DNA of 64,000 nt from JAFAMS01 sp049520515 (GTDB lineage Bacteria > Vulcanimicrobiota > Vulcanimicrobiia > Vulcanimicrobiales > Vulcanimicrobiaceae): assembly GCA_049520515.1 (NCBI GenBank), contig JBEKPS010000005.1, positions 186,001 through 250,000 on the forward strand, given 5' to 3'. Positions within the stretch are counted from its first letter, which is position 1, and each line of letters starts with the position of its first letter. Below are positions 60,273 to 64,000 of the stretch, one piece after another. The position numbers and the translations under genes are program-made. Under the pieces are notes generated by a model that saw only the letters and a program-made list of their open reading frames with translations, made no database searches and was not told the origin of the DNA.

Positions 60273-63112
60273 ACGGGCAGTTTGTACTCGTTACGGCTCG
60301 GGCGAAGCGGGCGTAAGAACCACCACGGGCGTCGCGTTGCATTGGGCGAAAAGCGACTCGCCGGGCGCGTCATCGCCTGCCACTTTTCAAACGCCTCGCG
60401 GCTCTTTTCGGTATCGACGAAGACATCGGCGTATGCGTCGCCCGGATGCGCCCGCTCGACGGTTACGGCTTGATGCCAACAGTGCATTCCCGAAATCGGA
60501 TCGGGTTGGACGCAGAACGTGAGATTCTGGTGCACGCCAACGTCAGTCCACCAAATGCGCTGCGTATCCGGATCGTCCGATTTAAATGCGGACACGCCCG
60601 ACTTGCGGTGCATGCTCCAGCGAGAACCGTCGTTGTCCAAGCCGACGGTCGCGGCCATCTGCCGTTGGCCCTTATCGTCGAGCTTCCAACGGCCCATGTG
60701 ATGGCTGCACGCCACGACGCCCGGACGAATACCTTCGGTGACCCACGCTTTGAGGACGAAGTGACCGATCTCGGTCGTAATACGCACGAGATCGCCGGTG
60801 ACGATCCCACCGAGCTTTTCTGTGTCGACCGGATTGATCCACAGCGGGTTGACGTGCGCGAGCTCGTCGAGCCACTTCGCATTTGCGCTGCGCGTGTGAA
60901 TTTGCGTCGGCAGACGGAAGATCGGATTGAGCACCATCTGTCCGGGCTTCAAGTTTTCCGGATGCACGTGACTCTTGATGTACTGCGGCGTTGCGTATTC
61001 GCGCCATCCCCACGTTGCAAGCGTCGAGGAGTAGAACTCTAGCTTGCCGCTCGGCGTCGGCCACCCGCGCAAAATTTCGCCGTCGATTTTCACGCCGGCG
61101 GGCCGGCGCCCATCCGGATCGTCGTCTGGTGCGGGTAGCGGCACGATGTTTTCGACGGCCGGTTTCGCTGCGCGCGTGTACACGCGCCCGTGCTCGGAGA
61201 CGACGACGTCCTCGAGCTCGCTCTGCGGCACGGGAATCTCATGTTGCTTACCGATATTGCGCGCAACTTCGAATGCGCCGTATTTCCGCATGAACGCGAG
61301 CGGCGTTAAACCCTCGGCGGAAGCACGCTCCGGAAGCCCGGGGACCGAGTTCTCGAAAATAAAACCGTAGTACTCATCGACCGTCAGCTTCTCGCCCGGC
61401 TTCTTCTTCGACTCGAAGTACTTGCGAATACCGAGCTTGCCGTCGGGATCGATACGCCACGACATCTCGATCCAAAACTCGTTCTCTTCCCACACTTGCC
61501 CGGGATTAGCTTCGCGCGTGTCGGTGATTTTTTCGCCGGCGCGTTCGCGAGCCTCGCGTAGCACTGGTTGACGGAATCCAAGCCACTGCGCGTCATGCGT
61601 CTCGTAGGAATGAATATCGTGACGTTCCGGCCCCAGACCCATCGGCAGGACGTAGTCCGCAAAGTATGCGGTCTCGCTCCATGTCGGCGTGAGCGCGACG
61701 TGCAAGCCGATGCGGCCGGCTTCCTTGAACATCTCGATCCACGACATGCCGTCGGGATTCGTCCACACCGGATTGTAGACGCGCGTGAAGTAGACGTCGA
61801 GCTTGCGGTTCTGCTCGCGCAAGAGATGCGGCAGCAGAAACGACATTTCGTGATACGCCAGCGGATAATGCTCGGGCCACGTGACGGTGTTCCAACGCTT
61901 GGGATGCGGTGTCGCGTGAATCGGCTTTGGAACGAACTTGTTCCAGGCGTTCGGATAGACGCCGCCTTCGGTTGCGATCGCCCCCAAAAGCGCATTCAAA
62001 AGGAAGAGCGTGCGCGAGACTTGCCATCCACCGCGATGGCCGGCTGCCGCCGAGCGCCAATTGTGGCTCGAGAACCGCGTACCGGCACCGGCAACGAGAT
62101 CGGCAATCTCACGCAGCGGCTGCACTGCGACCTTCGCTTCTTCGGCTGCGTACTCGAACGTGAAATCTGCATACAGCTCGAGAAACGCTTTCTCGAAGCT
62201 CTCGAACGTGCGCGGAAGCTCTGGCCGTTCGACGGCAAGATACTCTTCCCAATTCCACCAGCGGCGAACGAACTCGCGATTATAGCGCCCGGTCTCAACG
62301 AGATTGCGCGCAATCGCCAGCAGAATCGCAGCTTCGCTTCCGGGCTGCGGCGCAACCCAATAGTCGGCGTGCGTGGCCGTATTCGAAAGGCGAATATCGA
62401 ATACGATGATCTTCGCGCCGCTTGCTTTGGCTTCGATGATCCGCTGCGCGTGCGGGTTGAAATAGTGCCCGGCTTCCAGATGCGAGCTTATAAGGAAGAT
62501 CACGTCCGCGTTGGCGTGGTCGGGGCTCGGGCGGTCAATGCCCATCCAGAAAGCGTAGCCGGCGCGCGCCGCCGAGCTGCAGATGTTCGTGTGGGAGTTG
62601 TGCCCGTCGATGCCCCACGCGCCCATGACACGCTCGGTGTAACCGTCCTCACCCGGGCGGCCGACGTGATACATGATCTCGTTCTCGCGCTCTTCGATGA
62701 TGGCGCGGCGGATGCGCGAGGCAATATCGTCGAGCGCCTCATCCCATCCAACCTGCACCCATTTGCCTTCGCCGCGTTCGCCGGCGCGCTTGAGCGGAAA
62801 CGAAATTCGGTCGACGTCTTTGACTTGATTGATCGTCGCCGGACCCTTCGCGCAATTTCGTCCGCGCGAGCCCGGATGTTCGGGATTGCCTTCGAACTTG
62901 CGGATCTCGCCCGTCTCTTTGTCGACGTATGCGAGCAAACCGCACGCCGATTCGCAATTGAAGCACGTGGTCGGAACGAGTGAGTAACGATGCTCTTCGC
63001 GCTTTGGCCATGCTTTGGACTCGATCTCCGTCCAATCGTTCCAGCGCTCTTTGGGTGGATACGAGGCCAGATGAGTCCGGCTTGGGCCTTGGTAGAACGT
63101 CTCGTCGCTCAT
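60269..63112 (-). CDS. SoeA-like molybdopterin oxidoreductase (predicted sulfite dehydrogenase, cytoplasmic)
   Basis: A 947-residue member of the DMSO-reductase superfamily. Four N-terminal cysteines (C50, C53, C57, C87) bind a [4Fe-4S] cluster; HNSHTNICSSAARAGY lies at the molybdenum site; the C-terminal molydopterin-binding domain runs from about 720. There is no Tat signal, so the enzyme faces the cytoplasm, as SoeA does. Beside an NrfD-like subunit and an Xsc operon that releases sulfite, oxidation of sulfite to sulfate with electrons passed to the quinone pool is the best prediction. Polysulfide, thiosulfate or tetrathionate reductase are alternatives. Start ATG overlaps the NrfD-like stop (ATGA). 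Confidence 0.72.
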   Translation of the reverse strand: MSDETFYQGPSRTHLASYPPKERWNDWTEIESKAWPKREEHRYSLVPTTCFNCESACGLLAYVDKETGEIRKFEGNPEHPGSRGRNCAKGPATINQVKDVDRISFPLKRAGERGEGKWVQVGWDEALDDIASRIRRAIIEERENEIMYHVGRPGEDGYTERVMGAWGIDGHNSHTNICSSAARAGYAFWMGIDRPSPDHANADVIFLISSHLEAGHYFNPHAQRIIEAKASGAKIIVFDIRLSNTATHADYWVAPQPGSEAAILLAIARNLVETGRYNREFVRRWWNWEEYLAVERPELPRTFESFEKAFLELYADFTFEYAAEEAKVAVQPLREIADLVAGAGTRFSSHNWRSAAAGHRGGWQVSRTLFLLNALLGAIATEGGVYPNAWNKFVPKPIHATPHPKRWNTVTWPEHYPLAYHEMSFLLPHLLREQNRKLDVYFTRVYNPVWTNPDGMSWIEMFKEAGRIGLHVALTPTWSETAYFADYVLPMGLGPERHDIHSYETHDAQWLGFRQPVLREARERAGEKITDTREANPGQVWEENEFWIEMSWRIDPDGKLGIRKYFESKKKPGEKLTVDEYYGFIFENSVPGLPERASAEGLTPLAFMRKYGAFEVARNIGKQHEIPVPQSELEDVVVSEHGRVYTRAAKPAVENIVPLPAPDDDPDGRRPAGVKIDGEILRGWPTPSGKLEFYSSTLATWGWREYATPQYIKSHVHPENLKPGQMVLNPIFRLPTQIHTRSANAKWLDELAHVNPLWINPVDTEKLGGIVTGDLVRITTEIGHFVLKAWVTEGIRPGVVACSHHMGRWKLDDKGQRQMAATVGLDNDGSRWSMHRKSGVSAFKSDDPDTQRIWWTDVGVHQNLTFCVQPDPISGMHCWHQAVTVERAHPGDAYADVFVDTEKSREAFEKWQAMTRPASRFSPNATRRPWWFLRPLRPSRNEYKLPV

Positions 63113-64000
63113 GCTAGTGGCACCGATTGTCCGGCTTGCACGTAGGCGTGCTCGTAGAGAAACAAACCGATCAGCGCAACGAAGCTCGCGATCCACCACA
63201 GCCACGGCGCGAAAACTGCGATCGCGACGCCGACGATCGAAGGCCAGAACCAGCGCGCGTATTTGCCGGCGATCATATTATGCGCAGCAAGCCGTGCGTG
63301 CGCCGTCGGATGACCGAGCGTGAACTCGGAGAGCACAAAGAGCAGATGCGCGAGCGCGGAGATGGAGACGAGCCACAAAAGCGCGTCACGCGACGGCAGA
63401 TCGAGTGCAATCGCAAAGACCGAGAGCACGCATGAGCCCGCCAGTATCGCCTGCACGAAAAGGTGCGGCGGCAAGAGCGGATTCTGCCAGAGATCGCGGG
63501 CCTTCGATTGCGCGAAGAGGTAGCCGGTGTAGACCGCGGTCATGAGAGAGAGCGGAACGCCCGCGATTGCCGCGCGCTGCTGAACGACGACATTATCGCT
63601 CAAGCTGGCAAGAAAATGGACGAGCAAAACGATCGAGTAGGCGCCGATGATGAAGGCGCCGCGTACGAGCCAACTTCGCCACTGATGTTTGGTGAAGATC
63701 ATATAGAAGCGCTCGGGATGCTCGAGATCCGCGATCAAAATGATTCCGGTTAATCCAAGGAAGGCGCCGGAACCGATTGGGACGACCCAGCGCATCAGCG
63801 TGCTCGTCCACGATATCCCGCCGAAGATCGCAACGAGCACTGCCGCAAGGTAAATGCCGGCGGCGAGACTCTTCGTCCACGTGTAGAGACTGACGCGCCA
63901 ATCCCACGGCATTTTGTGCGAAACATCGTATGAAAGCAGCGCGGCTGCGGATGAGTTAGCGTGCGACGGCGACGGATGGCCTGAACCAATCTCGTTTGGC
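63109..64000 (-). CDS. NrfD/SoeC-like membrane subunit, possibly fused to an upstream Fe-S domain (cut by window edge)
   Basis: From the ATG at 63912 the protein has 267 residues and about eight membrane helices; PWDWRVSLYTWTKSLAAG opens like NrfD/PsrC-type quinone-reactive subunits. The same frame is open to the window edge, adding at least 29 residues (for example GSGHPSPSHANSSAAALL) that read like a Ser/Ala linker. The real gene may therefore begin outside the window and join a SoeB-like ferredoxin domain to the membrane domain. It is the likely membrane anchor and electron exit for the molybdoenzyme that follows. Confidence 0.72.
   Translation of the reverse strand, partial: PNEIGSGHPSPSHANSSAAALLSYDVSHKMPWDWRVSLYTWTKSLAAGIYLAAVLVAIFGGISWTSTLMRWVVPIGSGAFLGLTGIILIADLEHPERFYMIFTKHQWRSWLVRGAFIIGAYSIVLLVHFLASLSDNVVVQQRAAIAGVPLSLMTAVYTGYLFAQSKARDLWQNPLLPPHLFVQAILAGSCVLSVFAIALDLPSRDALLWLVSISALAHLLFVLSEFTLGHPTAHARLAAHNMIAGKYARWFWPSIVGVAIAVFAPWLWWIASFVALIGLFLYEHAYVQAGQSVPLA

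Noticed and set aside
61568..62983. A 471-codon open frame opposite the SoeA-like gene
   Set aside because: Antisense shadow; the molybdoenzyme with its four Cys ligands is the real gene.
1..64000. tRNA, rRNA, CRISPR arrays, insertion sequences, prophage genes
   Set aside because: I looked through the intergenic gaps on both strands and saw no cloverleaf-like, array-like or transposase sequences; the largest gap is about 300 nt and is described above.

Overview
The window is one stretch of a GC-rich bacterial chromosome from a flagellated, chemotactic bacterium. Gene density is high, start/stop overlaps (ATGA, GTGA, TTGA) are common, and TTG and GTG starts are frequent. The order fliF-G-H-I-J-motE-fliK, a ylqG/ylqH-like pair, a WhiG/FliA-type sigma factor and recA-recX next to flagellar genes recall Firmicutes-like (Terrabacteria) arrangements. 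An uncultivated lineage such as Candidatus Eremiobacterota (WPS-2) is my best guess, at low confidence, because no marker was searched. I found no rRNA, tRNA, CRISPR array, IS element or phage gene.

1-20.4 kb: an unbroken minus-strand run. In transcription order it holds an orphan OppB-type permease, cheB, fliA, a small unknown gene, a FliK-like and an FlhB-tail-like gene, ftsY, recA, recX, a response regulator and histidine kinase, a GH125 mannosidase, purA, and the flagellar export/basal-body set fliF to fliK, which leaves the window. A structured leader precedes fliK.

20.4-46.7 kb: short mixed-strand units. They include a K+-independent H+-pumping pyrophosphatase with a structured leader, a ClpP-like protease, a stand-alone LigD polymerase domain, exonuclease III, two adjacent genes each with two PilZ domains, a form IV RuBisCO-like protein with a cupin, GntR control of a DmpA-type peptidase facing a tartrate/malate dehydrogenase, an M20 hydrolase with a gamma-glutamyltransferase, a TPR-glycosyltransferase, a GGDEF-EAL protein, a FecR protein, an MHS transporter and a hydroxyacid-oxoacid transhydrogenase.

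46.7-64 kb: the most coherent system, a predicted C2-sulfonate (sulfoacetate/sulfoacetaldehyde) catabolic locus. In transcription order: acylating sulfoacetaldehyde dehydrogenase (SauS-like), SucCD-like CoA ligase, sulfoacetaldehyde acetyltransferase (Xsc), a phosphotransacetylase-family enzyme, an amino-acid-type ABC ATPase carrying an apparent single-base frameshift, then a complete branched-chain-type ABC transporter. A divergent GntR regulator shares an operator-promoter region with sauS. Beyond it lie a CPA-type antiporter and a SoeA-like molybdoenzyme with an NrfD/SoeC-like membrane subunit that could oxidise the sulfite released by Xsc. Inferred flow: sulfoacetate to sulfoacetyl-CoA to sulfoacetaldehyde to acetyl-phosphate plus sulfite, then acetyl-CoA plus sulfate.

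Three intergenic sites (14.6, 20.4 and 57.0 kb) carry copies of one double-hairpin element in which several stem positions differ in a compensatory way. It is a candidate undescribed structured repeat family.
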